From Paenibacillus solani (GTDB lineage Bacteria > Bacillota > Bacilli > Paenibacillales > Paenibacillaceae): a stretch of DNA of 64,000 nucleotides. Position numbers and translations under genes: made by a program. Location: contig NZ_LIUT01000008.1 in NCBI RefSeq assembly GCF_001277345.1, forward strand, positions 573,035 through 637,034. Reading direction: 5' to 3'. Positions 43,054-52,185 of the stretch are shown here, piece after piece; within the stretch, counting starts at the first letter, position 1, and every line of letters starts with the position of its first letter. A model generated the notes under the pieces. The model saw only the letters and a program-made list of their open reading frames with translations, was not told the origin of the DNA and ran no database searches.

Positions 43054-44154
43054 ATGGCTTTAAAAGCAGGAATCGTCGGTTTGCCTAACGTCGGCAAATC
43101 TACATTATTTAATGCGATCACACAGGCAGGCGCGGAATCGGCGAACTACCCGTTCTGCACGATCGATCCTAACGTCGGTGTCGTAGAGGTGCCGGATGAG
43201 CGCCTCGATAAGCTGACCGAACTGGTTCAGCCGAACAAGACAGTACCGACCGCTTTTGAATTTGTAGACATTGCGGGCTTGGTTCGTGGTGCCAGCAAAG
43301 GGGAAGGACTTGGAAACAAATTCCTTGCCCATATCCGTGAAGTGGATGCTATCGTTCACGTCGTTCGTTGTTTTGAAGACGAGAATATTACGCATGTTGA
43401 CGGCAAAGTGAATCCGGTCAGCGATATTCAGACGATTAATCTCGAGCTGATTCTGGCGGATCTCGACAGCGTGGAGAAGCGGATTGATCGCGCGAAGAAG
43501 AACATGAAGGGCGGCAACAAGCAGTACGCGCAGGAAGTTGAACTGCTGGAGCGGCTGAAGGAAGCCTTATACAACGATCAGCCTGCACGCAGCGTGGAGC
43601 TGAACGATGATGAGAAGCTGATCGTCCGGGATCTGCACCTGCTGACATTAAAGCCTGTGCTCTACGCTGCTAACCTGAGCGAGGACGGCGTTTCGGAAGC
43701 AGACAGCAATCCTTATGTGCAGCAGGTCCGTGATTTCGCGGCAGCGGAGAATGCACTCGTGGTTCCGATCAGCGCGAAGGTGGAAGCCGAGATCGCCGAG
43801 CTTGAGGGCGAGGATAAAGCCATGTTCCTCGAGGAGCTTGGATTGGAAGAGTCCGGGCTGAACCGATTGATTAAAGCAGCTTACAGCTTGCTGGGATTGT
43901 ATACGTACTTTACAGCTGGCGTACAGGAAGTGCGTGCCTGGACGATCCGCAAAGGAACGAAAGCGCCGCAAGCAGCAGGCGTCATCCATACCGACTTTGA
44001 ACGCGGCTTTATCCGTGCGGAAGTCGTGGCATACGATGATCTGGTTGCGGCCGGATCGATGAACGGTGCGAAGGAACGCGGACAGCTGCGTTTGGAAGGC
44101 AAAGAGTACGTTGTCAAAGACGGCGATGTCATGCATTTCCGTTTCAACGTATAA
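43054..44154 (+). CDS. ychF: Redox-regulated ATPase YchF (Obg family)
   Basis: A 366-aa P-loop protein that binds ATP in preference to GTP and associates with the ribosome. The P-loop is GLPNVGKST (residues 9-17), switch DIAGLVRGASKGEGLGNKFL follows near residue 70, and ANLSED replaces the NKxD motif of true GTPases. The C-terminal TGS domain includes TDFERGFIRAEVVAYDDL. Length is normal for the family. AAGGAG lies upstream of ATG 43054. It has its own promoter and terminator. Confidence 0.95.
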   Translation: MALKAGIVGLPNVGKSTLFNAITQAGAESANYPFCTIDPNVGVVEVPDERLDKLTELVQPNKTVPTAFEFVDIAGLVRGASKGEGLGNKFLAHIREVDAIVHVVRCFEDENITHVDGKVNPVSDIQTINLELILADLDSVEKRIDRAKKNMKGGNKQYAQEVELLERLKEALYNDQPARSVELNDDEKLIVRDLHLLTLKPVLYAANLSEDGVSEADSNPYVQQVRDFAAAENALVVPISAKVEAEIAELEGEDKAMFLEELGLEESGLNRLIKAAYSLLGLYTYFTAGVQEVRAWTIRKGTKAPQAAGVIHTDFERGFIRAEVVAYDDLVAAGSMNGAKERGQLRLEGKEYVVKDGDVMHFRFNV

Positions 44155-44168
44155 GAACAGAAGGATTC

Positions 44169-44217
44169 AAAAACCATGGCCTCATGTCACTTTGTGCGTG
44201 GGACCGTGGTTTTTTTA
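44169..44217 (+). terminator. Terminator of ychF
   Basis: AAAACCATGG pairs, with G-T wobbles, with CCGTGGTTTT at the other end, with a large loop between, followed by a long T-run ending at 44216. Confidence 0.75.
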
Positions 44218-44350
44218 AAAAGAGAGGATTCATCTGGAGTAATGCTGTACCGCACCATCCGCCCGGGGCCGACAGTCCATTCTTGTTTGCCCTTGAACCA
44301 CATATTGGGCGGACGATGTACAGGGTGGATGTAGGCAGATAAAAGAGAAA

Positions 44351-44376
44351 GGCTAAGAGGAAGAAATTCCTCAGCC
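44351..44376 (-). terminator. Terminator-like hairpin in minus-strand orientation
   Basis: GGCTAAGAGGAA (44351-44362) and TTCCTCAGCC (44367-44376) form a hairpin with a 4-nt loop and a two-base bulge. T-rich sequence (TTTCTCTTTTAT) follows only on the minus strand. No minus-strand gene lies to its right, so its purpose is unclear. Confidence 0.45.
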
Positions 44377-44511
44377 CCATCAACTGCCTGCTAGTCAAAC
44401 GTGTTGATTCATGGTAAAATAAAATGTCGTTTGCATGCGGTTATTGGAATAGTCCAATCCCATGCAAAGAAGACATATTCTCAGGAATATATCTTAGAGA
44501 GGTGAATTCCT

Positions 44512-45579
44512 ATGTTGGACCGATTACAATCCCTAGCAGACCGTTACGACAAGTTAAGTGAGTTGTTGTGTGATCCTGATGTCGCTAATGACTCCAAGAA
44601 GCTGCGGGATTACTCCAAAGAACAATCTGATTTGCAGCCTGCTTATGAGGCTTATGTTGAATATAAAAATGTAATTGAAGAGCTCGAAGCTGCCAAGACC
44701 ATGCAGGGCGAGAAGATGGATGACGAAATGCGCGAAATGGTGAAAATGGAGATCGAGGAGCTCACCCAGCGTGAGCAAGAGCTGGCAGAGAAGATCCGCA
44801 TCTTGCTGCTGCCGAAGGACCCGAACGATGACAAGAACGTGATCATCGAAATTCGCGGTGCAGCTGGCGGAGACGAAGCGGCGCTGTTTGCTTCCGATCT
44901 GTACCGGATGTATACCCGTTATGCGGATACCCAGGGCTGGAAGGTCGAGCTGATGGATGCCAACACCAACGATCTGGGCGGCTTCAAGGAAGTCATCTTC
45001 ATGATTAATGGCCGTGGCGCTTACAGCAAAATGAAGTTCGAGAGCGGCGCACACCGTGTGCAGCGGATTCCTACAACGGAATCCGGGGGCCGTATCCATA
45101 CATCAACCTCGACTGTGGCGGTTATGCCAGAGGCGGAAGAAGTGGATATCGAAATCCATGATAAGGATATTCGCGTCGATACCTTCTGTTCCAGCGGTGC
45201 AGGCGGTCAGTCCGTTAACACCACCAAATCGGCGGTACGCGTAACGCATGTCCCGACAGGGATCGTGGCAACATGCCAAGACGGCAAATCGCAGAACTCC
45301 AACAAGGATAAGGCGCTGCAAGTGCTGCGAGCTCGGATCTTTGATATGATGCGTCAAGAGGAAGAAGCGAAATATGCCGGAGAACGGAAGAGCAAAGTGG
45401 GTACGGGCGACCGCAGTGAGCGGATTCGCACATACAACTTCCCGCAAAGCCGTGTAACCGATCACCGGATTGGACTGACCGTTCACAAGCTTGATCAGGT
45501 GATGAACGGAGAGATTGAAGAGATCGTTTCGGCGCTGACCCTTGCGGAGCAGGCTGAAATGATGGAAAAAGGAGTATAA
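44512..45579 (+). CDS. prfA: Peptide chain release factor 1
   Basis: A 355-aa class I release factor that hydrolyses peptidyl-tRNA at UAA and UAG codons. The catalytic GGQ is in CSSGAGGQSVNTTKSAVR (about residues 227-244), and an N-terminal coiled coil of about 100 residues precedes the RF domain. AGAGGTG lies 8 nt before ATG 44512. It is 4 nt upstream of prmC, which methylates the GGQ glutamine; the two form one operon. Confidence 0.97.
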   Translation: MLDRLQSLADRYDKLSELLCDPDVANDSKKLRDYSKEQSDLQPAYEAYVEYKNVIEELEAAKTMQGEKMDDEMREMVKMEIEELTQREQELAEKIRILLLPKDPNDDKNVIIEIRGAAGGDEAALFASDLYRMYTRYADTQGWKVELMDANTNDLGGFKEVIFMINGRGAYSKMKFESGAHRVQRIPTTESGGRIHTSTSTVAVMPEAEEVDIEIHDKDIRVDTFCSSGAGGQSVNTTKSAVRVTHVPTGIVATCQDGKSQNSNKDKALQVLRARIFDMMRQEEEAKYAGERKSKVGTGDRSERIRTYNFPQSRVTDHRIGLTVHKLDQVMNGEIEEIVSALTLAEQAEMMEKGV

Positions 45580-45583
45580 CGCT

Positions 45584-46474
45584 TTGAAGCGGACGACATT
45601 TGAATTGACGCCGCAGCGCAGCATAAGGGAAGCCTTCGTAGAGGCTTCTTCTTTTTTAGACGGCATGCGGGTGATGGAGCCGCAGCGCAATGCCCAGCTG
45701 CTGCTGGAGCATGTGCTGGGACTGTCGGGAACCTCCTACTATATGGCGCTGACGGAGCCGTTTCCACCAGGCCGCCGTCACGCACTGGAAGACGCAATCA
45801 ATCAAAAAGCGCAAGGTATTCCTGCCCAGTATATTATCGGTGAACAGGAATTCTACGGCCGGCCGTTTGAAGTTACGCCAGCGGTTCTCATTCCGCGTCC
45901 GGAAACGGAGCTGCTTGTGGAAGCGGTGCTGAAGCATGGGCAGGAGCTCATCCTGCAACCGGATGTAAGGCTGAAGGCCATCGACATCGGTACCGGCAGC
46001 GGGGCCATTGCCATCACGCTGGCACTGAAGGCAGTGGCTTGGGACATGTATGCAAGTGATATTTCACCGGCAGCGCTGGATGTTGCGGCGCGTAATGCGA
46101 AGCAGCTGCAGGCAACTGTCGAGTTTCGGCTAGGCAATTTACTCGAGCCGTTTGCCGGTATGGCGCCGGATATCCTGGTATCCAATCCGCCGTACATCCC
46201 GGCGCAGGATATCGAGGGTCTGCAGCCGGAAGTCCGCGACTACGAGCCGCGGACAGCGCTCGATGGCGGATCGGACGGTTTGGACCCATACCGGATCATG
46301 ATGGCGCAGCTGCCTTTGCTCTCCGCACCTCCGCGTCTGATCGCATTCGAGCTGGGCATGGGCCAGGCCGGGGATGTAGCGCAATTGCTGCGCCAGGCAG
46401 GGCACTGGAATGACATTATCACCGTGCCGGATTTGGCCGGAATTGACCGGCATGTGCTGGGAATAGCGCGGTGA
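45584..46474 (+). CDS. prmC: Release factor glutamine methyltransferase
   Basis: A 296-aa S-adenosylmethionine-dependent enzyme that methylates the glutamine of the GGQ motif in release factors. The NPPY active site is in DILVSNPPYIPAQDI (about residues 197-211), and the SAM-binding motif is AIDIGTGSGAIAI. The start is TTG 45584, 9 nt after AAGGAG (45569-45574), and immediately follows the prfA stop codon, so translation is probably coupled. Confidence 0.94.
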   Translation: MKRTTFELTPQRSIREAFVEASSFLDGMRVMEPQRNAQLLLEHVLGLSGTSYYMALTEPFPPGRRHALEDAINQKAQGIPAQYIIGEQEFYGRPFEVTPAVLIPRPETELLVEAVLKHGQELILQPDVRLKAIDIGTGSGAIAITLALKAVAWDMYASDISPAALDVAARNAKQLQATVEFRLGNLLEPFAGMAPDILVSNPPYIPAQDIEGLQPEVRDYEPRTALDGGSDGLDPYRIMMAQLPLLSAPPRLIAFELGMGQAGDVAQLLRQAGHWNDIITVPDLAGIDRHVLGIAR

Positions 46475-46812
46475 TTTTATTTTTGCAATCGATACACTCT
46501 CTGATGCTGGCATAATAGCCAAGCGCACATGCTTTTCGCGCAGCCACATGGTGCCTCGCTCCATGTCAACGGGAGTTAGCCACATCATTGTGCTGGCGTT
46601 GGATTTCTTTTAGAATAGAGTTGGCTGCCTAGTGTGTTTGTTTAGGAATGCACCATGGGTGCTGGTAGTCGTGTTATTTCACTCTGGAACTGTTCGTCTT
46701 ATACTTCTGAGTTAGGCAGAAGCGAGAAGCCAATCGTTTGTTTCAAGTGTGTGTGTTCGCAGCTTGTCATGCAAGCGAGGGTTAATCACTCCGGCGCAGG
46801 GGGAGTAAAGAC
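46475..46812. other. Intergenic region before the first RodA-like gene
   Basis: 338 bp with no supportable gene or strong terminator. The last 36 bp resemble the leader of the second RodA-like gene (GTTAA ... CAGGGGGA ... ATGCTTCAGAAA), consistent with tandem duplication. A promoter is expected but not obvious. Confidence 0.5.
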
Positions 46813-47997
46813 ATGCTTCAGAAACTGAAGAAAATGGACATAGTTATCGTTGTGGTTCTATTGCTGCTAATGATCATTAGCATCGTTTCGATCTACAGCT
46901 CAACAGTGAATACGGAACTGGAAGGTTACCATCGGAAGATGCTTCTCTTTTATATCGTGGGTTTCATAGCCTTTTTCGGCATCTCGCTGCTGGATTACAG
47001 GCTGTTCATTAAATATGCATGGTATATCTATGGGGGTGGAATCGCCCTCTTGGTGCTTGTCATATTTATCGGTGCGGATCTTAACGGCGCGCAAGGATGG
47101 ATCAAGCTCGGACAAAACTTAAGCATACAACCTGCGGAATTGTTCAAACTTGTTCTGGTCATTATTGTGTCGTTTGTGCTGTTCCGTAAACATAAGCCGG
47201 TGCTTTCCTTCTGGCGCGATGTCATTCCCATTGGGCTGTTGACATTGGTACCGTTCGCATTAGTGATGGTACAAAATGACCTCGGTAATGCACTAAGTTA
47301 TATCGTTATTCTAGTGGGTTTACTCTGGATAGGGAATGTGAGGCTTCTGCATGCACTGATCGGACTGGTTCTTGCAGCAGGCGCTGCATTTGGTGGAATT
47401 CAGGCCTATATCCACTATCATGACGAGTTGTTGGAAGCCAAAATATTAAAGCCGCACTGGGTTGGACGGATTGATCCATGGCTGTTTCCTGAGAAGGCGA
47501 CCCGGGATGCTATCCACCATACGAAGAATGCCAAACTGGCTATCGCCTCCGGCGGAATGAGCGGCGAGGGCTTTATGCAGGGATCAACGGTTCAATCAGG
47601 AAGAGTGCCGTATACGTATTCCGATTCCATCTTCGCCCTGATCGCTGAGGAATTTGGATTTATCGGCTCATCTGTTCTGCTGCTTGCCTATTTTATTTTG
47701 ATCCACCGCATGATTCTCATTGCGCTGGAGTGCCGGGACCGTGCCGGGCCTTTTCTAATTGTTGGCATTGTGGCTATGTTCATGTATCAAATCTTCGAGA
47801 ATATCGGCATGTTTATTGGCTTGATGCCGCTGACAGGCATTACGCTTCCTTTCATTAGTTATGGGGGAACCTCGCTTGTGATCAGCATGGCGAGTCTGGG
47901 CGTTGCAATGAGTGTGAAACTGCACGGACAGGAGATCGAAGAAGATATGCCTCGTCCACATACGTATCGTCCTGTTTCTTCTCAACAGCTGAATTAA
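46813..47997 (+). CDS. RodA/FtsW/SpoVE-family (SEDS) protein, copy 1
   Basis: A 394-aa polytopic membrane protein of the SEDS family, which polymerise lipid II into glycan strands together with a class B penicillin-binding protein. About 10 transmembrane segments are visible. GWIKLGQNLSIQPAELFKL, QNDLGNALSY, a large loop with IASGGMSGEGFMQGS and ITLPFISYGGTSLVISMASLGVAMSV are family signatures. The sequence is closer to RodA than to FtsW. A near-copy follows 338 bp downstream. ATG 46813 is about 8 nt after GGGGGAG. Its position next to spoIIR raises a possible sporulation role, but that is only context. Confidence 0.9.
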   Translation: MLQKLKKMDIVIVVVLLLLMIISIVSIYSSTVNTELEGYHRKMLLFYIVGFIAFFGISLLDYRLFIKYAWYIYGGGIALLVLVIFIGADLNGAQGWIKLGQNLSIQPAELFKLVLVIIVSFVLFRKHKPVLSFWRDVIPIGLLTLVPFALVMVQNDLGNALSYIVILVGLLWIGNVRLLHALIGLVLAAGAAFGGIQAYIHYHDELLEAKILKPHWVGRIDPWLFPEKATRDAIHHTKNAKLAIASGGMSGEGFMQGSTVQSGRVPYTYSDSIFALIAEEFGFIGSSVLLLAYFILIHRMILIALECRDRAGPFLIVGIVAMFMYQIFENIGMFIGLMPLTGITLPFISYGGTSLVISMASLGVAMSVKLHGQEIEEDMPRPHTYRPVSSQQLN

Positions 47998-48335
47998 CAC
48001 GGGTTTAACAACTCTGCGCATACTTCTGAATGATGATAGATGGGAAATCAGAGAGATGCTATCTCAATTACAGCATCTCTTTTATTTTTGGGTTAAATAT
48101 CCATATGATGCCCGTAAATTGTATTAGAGGACAAAATCTTTTAAAATACAACATTAGAGACTTACGCGGCATGAATGCGCACAGCTACAATGATCTGCTT
48201 TTAATCGTAATTGCGCGGATATAATCGGTGTCTAGCCATGACCATCGGGATAAACTTTCTATTTGAACAATTTGTTATATGCCTGTATCAGGCAAACCGG
48301 GAGTTAACTGCTCTTGGCACAGGGGGATCAAAAGC
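47998..48335. other. Intergenic region between the two RodA-like genes
   Basis: 338 bp, the same length as the gap before copy 1, holding the terminator at 48052-48090. The last part resembles the leader of copy 1. No gene is supported. Confidence 0.55.
48052..48090 (+). terminator. Terminator of RodA-like copy 1
   Basis: AGAGATGCT (48052-48060) pairs perfectly with AGCATCTCT (48072-48080), followed by TTTATTTTT. The two paralogues are therefore probably separate transcription units. Confidence 0.9.
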
Positions 48336-49514
48336 ATGCTTCAGAAATTCAAGAAGATGGATTACGTTATCGTTTTCGTACTGGTTTTAATGATGGGTAT
48401 CAGCATTACGTCGATATACAGCACGACCGTTGATACCAAGTTTGAAGGCTCTCATACCCGTATGATTATTTTTTATCTGGTTGGTTTTATTGCTTTTTTC
48501 GGAATAAGCCTGCTGGATTACCGGCTGTTAATTAAATATGCCAAGTACATTTACTTGGGTGGATTAGCCGTCTTGGTCCTTGTCATATTTATCGGTGAGG
48601 ATATCAATGGAGCCCAAGGTTGGATATATATTGGAAGTCTAAGTATTCAGCCTGCTGAATTGTTTAAGCTAATTCTAATTATTTTCTTGTCTTATGTATT
48701 GGTGCGTAAGAATAAACCGCTCCTCTCTTTCTGGAGGGACGTGGTTCCAATCGGACTCCTGGCATTTGTTCCTTTCGCGCTCGTTATGATCCAGAACGAC
48801 TTGGGGAATGCCTTGAGTTATGTGGTCATCTTGCTTGGGCTACTCTGGATTGGAAATGTGAAGTTCTCCCATGCTTTGATTGGACTTACTCTTGTGGTAG
48901 GATTGGCTTTCGGAGGGGCACAAGCGTATATTCATTATCATGATGAGCTGCTGGAATCGAAAATTTTAAAGCCTCACTGGGTGGAACGGCTTGATCCATG
49001 GCTGTATCCGGAAAAGGCAACAGCTAAAGCAAGCTATCATACCACGAATGCAAAGCTTGCCATCGCCTCTGGCGGCATGAGCGGTGAGGGATATATGCAA
49101 GGATCGTCGATCCAATCAGGCAGAGTGCCTTACGCGTATTCTGATTCCATATTCGTGCAGATCGCTGAGGAGTTCGGTTTTATAGGCTCTTCAATCCTGC
49201 TCCTATTGTATTTCATTCTGATCCACCGGTTGATTCTGATTTCTCTGGAGTCCCGGGAGCGTGCTGGACCGTTCCTCATCGTAGGGGTCGTGGCTATGTT
49301 CTTGTATCAGATCTTCGAGAATATCGGCATGTTTATCGGCTTGATGCCGCTGACCGGGATCACGCTCCCCTTCATCAGTTACGGGGGGACTTCTCTTGTG
49401 ATCAGTATGGCGAGTCTGGGAGTAGCCATGAGTGTGAAACTGCATGGGCAGGAAGTGGAAGAAGATATGCCGGATCCTCGTGCATACCGTCCTGCAGCGA
49501 CCAAAGAGGCATAG
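48336..49514 (+). CDS. RodA/FtsW/SpoVE-family (SEDS) protein, copy 2
   Basis: A 392-aa paralogue of the preceding gene, with long identical stretches (QAYIHYHDELLE, KILKPHWV, IASGGMSGEG, ENIGMFIGLMPLTGITLPF) and roughly three quarters identity by eye. It lacks one Asn in the GWIYIGSLSIQ region and differs most in the first 60 residues and in the extracellular loop after PWLYPEKAT. I place the start at ATG 48336, 9 nt after AGGGGG (48321-48326), giving an N-terminus collinear with copy 1; an upstream in-frame start adds 19 unmatched residues. It is followed by a terminator. Confidence 0.9.
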   Translation: MLQKFKKMDYVIVFVLVLMMGISITSIYSTTVDTKFEGSHTRMIIFYLVGFIAFFGISLLDYRLLIKYAKYIYLGGLAVLVLVIFIGEDINGAQGWIYIGSLSIQPAELFKLILIIFLSYVLVRKNKPLLSFWRDVVPIGLLAFVPFALVMIQNDLGNALSYVVILLGLLWIGNVKFSHALIGLTLVVGLAFGGAQAYIHYHDELLESKILKPHWVERLDPWLYPEKATAKASYHTTNAKLAIASGGMSGEGYMQGSSIQSGRVPYAYSDSIFVQIAEEFGFIGSSILLLLYFILIHRLILISLESRERAGPFLIVGVVAMFLYQIFENIGMFIGLMPLTGITLPFISYGGTSLVISMASLGVAMSVKLHGQEVEEDMPDPRAYRPAATKEA

Positions 49515-49592
49515 ATTATTTTGTGGCACCTGGTTTTAGTTTTATATGATGGAAGCAAATATGAACTGAACAGATTAATCACTTGAACTTAT

Positions 49593-49627
49593 AAAGATGC
49601 TGTCCTATGAGACGGCATCTTTTTTTA
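49593..49627 (+). terminator. Terminator of RodA-like copy 2
   Basis: AAAGATGC (49593-49600), a T-G wobble and GTC pair with GAC, G and GCATCTTT (49611-49622), followed by a T-run. Confidence 0.9.
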
Positions 49628-49818
49628 TAGAGAGATTTCAAGCCTTGGTACTGAGTGAGTCAGCCTAATGTGTCTTGGATGTGAAACGATTGGTGAGACG
49701 GCTTCCTAAAAGAGCGTCGCAAGTGGTTTCAGTTGGGCGCGAATTCAGATCAGAAAGCCACGTAGGGGGAATTGAGCTGCACAAATCTATTGTTTTTTAT
49801 CCAATTGCTAGATTCCAC

Positions 49819-49847
49819 GTTTATATCTTTTACGAAGGGACATACTG
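49819..49847 (+). promoter_or_regulatory. Candidate sigma-F promoter of spoIIR
   Basis: GTTTATA (49819-49825) lies 15 bp before CATACTG (49841-49847), part of GGGACATACTG, which resembles the GG..A.ACT minus-10 of forespore sigma factors. spoIIR is sigma-F-dependent in Bacillus, so this fits, but the minus-35 match is only partial. Confidence 0.45.
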
Positions 49848-49890
49848 ATAGCATCATAGAGTTTCTTTCATAGAGAGGCGGTTGTCCGAG

Positions 49891-50583
49891 ATGACTAATT
49901 ATAGTGAAACCCTCCGTATTATTGTGAAGAAAATGGTAGTGCTCTTATCCTGTATGTTTATGGTGATTATGGCTTGGGAAGGGCAGCAGATCGACGCATC
50001 GGTTGTAGGCGGTCCGATCCCTCAAGAATCCATACGTCTTCGAATTCTGGCAAATTCCGATAGCCCGTCCGATCAGCTCGTCAAACGTGAGATTCGTGAT
50101 GCAATCGTTGAACAAATGGAGCTCTGGGTCCTGCAGCTGGACAATCCGCAAAGTCTGGAAGAGGCCAAGGCGTTAACCAGGCAGCATCTGCCGGAAATTC
50201 GCCAATTAGTGGGGGAAGAGTTGAGTAGAAGAGGGATTACATACTCTTATAATGTAGAGCTTGATGTTGTACCTTTTCCGACCAAACTGTATGGAGGCAC
50301 GGTATATCCTGCCGGTGATTATGATGCGCTGCGGATTACCTTAGGGGAAGGTCAAGGACAAAACTGGTGGTGCGTCCTGTTCCCGCCACTTTGCTTCATC
50401 GATGGCGGCAGCGGAGATGCCGCGGCTCAGCCTGTTGACACGGGAGTCCAAAACGTTTCTGCCCAGGGTGGCACTGCAGGAAATGAGATGCCGAAGAATG
50501 CAGGGGATGGTGAACCTCAGGTTCGTTTCTTCTTGTGGGATATGCTTTTAAAGATCTGGGATTGGGTAACGAGCTTGTTCTAA
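49891..50583 (+). CDS. spoIIR: Stage II sporulation protein R
   Basis: A 230-aa secreted forespore protein that triggers SpoIIGA to process pro-sigma-E in the mother cell. A signal-type hydrophobic helix at about residues 12-30 is followed by the conserved SIRLRILANSDSPSDQLVKREIRDAIVEQM segment and GTVYPAGDYDALRITLGEGQGQNWWCVLFPPLCFID. The C-terminal tail (about 45 residues) is low-complexity and ends in a hydrophobic segment. ATG 49891 is favoured; TTG 49882 is too near the ribosome binding site. A sigma-F-like promoter is upstream. Confidence 0.93.
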   Translation: MTNYSETLRIIVKKMVVLLSCMFMVIMAWEGQQIDASVVGGPIPQESIRLRILANSDSPSDQLVKREIRDAIVEQMELWVLQLDNPQSLEEAKALTRQHLPEIRQLVGEELSRRGITYSYNVELDVVPFPTKLYGGTVYPAGDYDALRITLGEGQGQNWWCVLFPPLCFIDGGSGDAAAQPVDTGVQNVSAQGGTAGNEMPKNAGDGEPQVRFFLWDMLLKIWDWVTSLF

Positions 50584-50877
50584 ATGGGTTGCGTACGGAT
50601 TCTCCGAACACATTAGTGAATAGGGCTTGACCAAGTCCCCGCTTGCGAAGTGTGGCGGAGGCTCGGCTGCTTCCATGCAAGGTTAAGTGGAGTCGCATTT
50701 TCAATCGTAGAACAGTGTGATACACTTTCATGTAGAAGAGTGCTTTCTCTTTGGCGCGACCGGTCCTCCTAAAGGAACTGGCACGGGACTGAAGAATCAA
50801 AGCGCTTTTTATTTTGGAGCAAGGACAGGGAAAAACGGATTGCTGCGTTTATATACTTTATATACAGAAAGCTTGGG
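50584..50877. other. Intergenic region between spoIIR and tsaC
   Basis: 294 bp. Bacillus has ywlB at this position; nothing like it is found here. Only a small AAAGCGCTTTTT palindrome near 50810 was noticed, and there is no convincing terminator. Confidence 0.5.
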
Positions 50878-52095
50878 ATGATTATGAAACAGAACGGAAA
50901 CGGAATCGAGGGCAACGATAAGGAGCAGCGGTATGACAGTGCCCATCATCGGACAGAGTCTTTATCGACCCGTGTGTGGCATATACCGACCTCGTTTTCT
51001 CTGAAGGATTTGACGATTGGGGAAGAAGCTGCTTCGGACCAGAAGGCGGCAGGACAAGCGCTGCGGGAAGCAGGGCAGGTGCTTGCACAAGGCGGCACGG
51101 TAGCCTTTCCGACAGAAACGGTATATGGGCTCGGTGCAGATGCTGGCAATACCGAGGCGGTGGAGCGGGTCTTTGCCGCCAAGGGCCGACCGTCGGATAA
51201 TCCGTTGATCGTGCACATATCGGAGGTCTCGCAGCTGGAGGGTTTGGTGGAACATGTAAATGAGACGGAACGGGCGCTGATGGCATCATTCTGGCCAGGA
51301 CCGTTGTCACTGGTACTGCCGGTTAAACCAGACGCTGTGTCACCTCGCGTGACGGCGGGACTGGATACCGTTGCTGTACGGATGCCGGATCACCAAGTAG
51401 CATTGGCCTTGATCAGCGCTGCGGGGTGCCCGCTGGCTGCACCGAGCGCGAACCGCTCCGGTCGGCCAAGTCCTACGCTGGCCAGCCATGTCCTGGAGGA
51501 TCTGGCCGGGGCGATCGACGGCGTGCTCGACGGCGGCCCTGCCGGGGTGGGCGTCGAGTCGACGGTGGTGCAAGTCGGCGAAGACGGCGCCGTCACGGTG
51601 CTCCGCCCAGGCGGCGTTACGGCCGAGCAGCTTGCCGCCGTTGCGGCAAGCGTGCGACTCGACCCGGCGCTGCTTCGCGCCGCCGGGGAGGCGGAGAGCC
51701 CGGCGCCGCGCTCGCCGGGCATGAAGTACACGCACTACGCACCAAAGGGTGCGATGTGCGTGGTGCAGGGCCCGCGTGCCGACGCGGTGTCGGCACGCAT
51801 CGCGGCCGAGCTTGAGGCAGCCGCCCGGCGCGGGGAGGTGACCGGTGTGCTGTCGTTCGACGAGCACATCGGTCACTATCGCGCGGACGTTGCCGTCTCG
51901 CTCGGCAGCCTGGCCGCGCCGGAGGAAGCGGCCCGCCGGCTGTACGCCGGTCTGCGCCGGTTCGATGAGGAGGGCGCGACCTTCATCCTGGCAGAGGCCT
52001 GCCCCGAGCAAGGGCTTGGCGCAGCCGTGATGAACCGGCTGCTGAAAGCGGCAGGGCATCATCAGATTTATGTAAGTGGAAGTGAAAATGATTAA
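50878..52095 (+). CDS. tsaC: Threonylcarbamoyl-AMP synthase (YwlC/Sua5 type)
   Basis: A 405-aa enzyme making threonylcarbamoyl-AMP from threonine, bicarbonate and ATP for the t6A37 modification of ANN-decoding tRNAs. The YrdC domain (about residues 55-240) has GGTVAFPTETVYGLGADA, KGRPSDNPLIVHI and CPLAAPSANRSGRPSPT. A linker (RSPGMKYTHYAPKG, the Sua5 loop) leads to the C-terminal Sua5 domain. The first 30 residues look unconserved, and ATG 50884 is an equally possible start with a weak ribosome binding site. GC content rises sharply in the 3' half (52 of 60 bases at 51661-51720). Confidence 0.93.
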   Translation: MIMKQNGNGIEGNDKEQRYDSAHHRTESLSTRVWHIPTSFSLKDLTIGEEAASDQKAAGQALREAGQVLAQGGTVAFPTETVYGLGADAGNTEAVERVFAAKGRPSDNPLIVHISEVSQLEGLVEHVNETERALMASFWPGPLSLVLPVKPDAVSPRVTAGLDTVAVRMPDHQVALALISAAGCPLAAPSANRSGRPSPTLASHVLEDLAGAIDGVLDGGPAGVGVESTVVQVGEDGAVTVLRPGGVTAEQLAAVAASVRLDPALLRAAGEAESPAPRSPGMKYTHYAPKGAMCVVQGPRADAVSARIAAELEAAARRGEVTGVLSFDEHIGHYRADVAVSLGSLAAPEEAARRLYAGLRRFDEEGATFILAEACPEQGLGAAVMNRLLKAAGHHQIYVSGSEND

Positions 52096-52185
52096 CCCGA
52101 CTGACCGGCGATAAAGTAAAGTTTTGCATCATTTATCCCTTGTCCGCATATGGTGTACAAGACCATGGGACTTGGGGGAATGGGC

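Larger units (their letters stand above)
44155..44511. other. Intergenic region between ychF and prfA
   Basis: 357 bp with the ychF terminator (44169-44217) and a second hairpin (44351-44376). No gene is supported and no clear promoter for prfA could be fixed. Confidence 0.6.
49515..49890. other. Intergenic region before spoIIR
   Basis: 376 bp with the terminator of the RodA-like gene (49593-49627) and a sigma-F-like promoter (49819-49847). No gene is supported. Confidence 0.6.

Noticed and set aside
44144..44398. Minus-strand open frame after ychF
   Set aside because: It overlaps the ychF terminator, has no ribosome binding site and has unconvincing composition.
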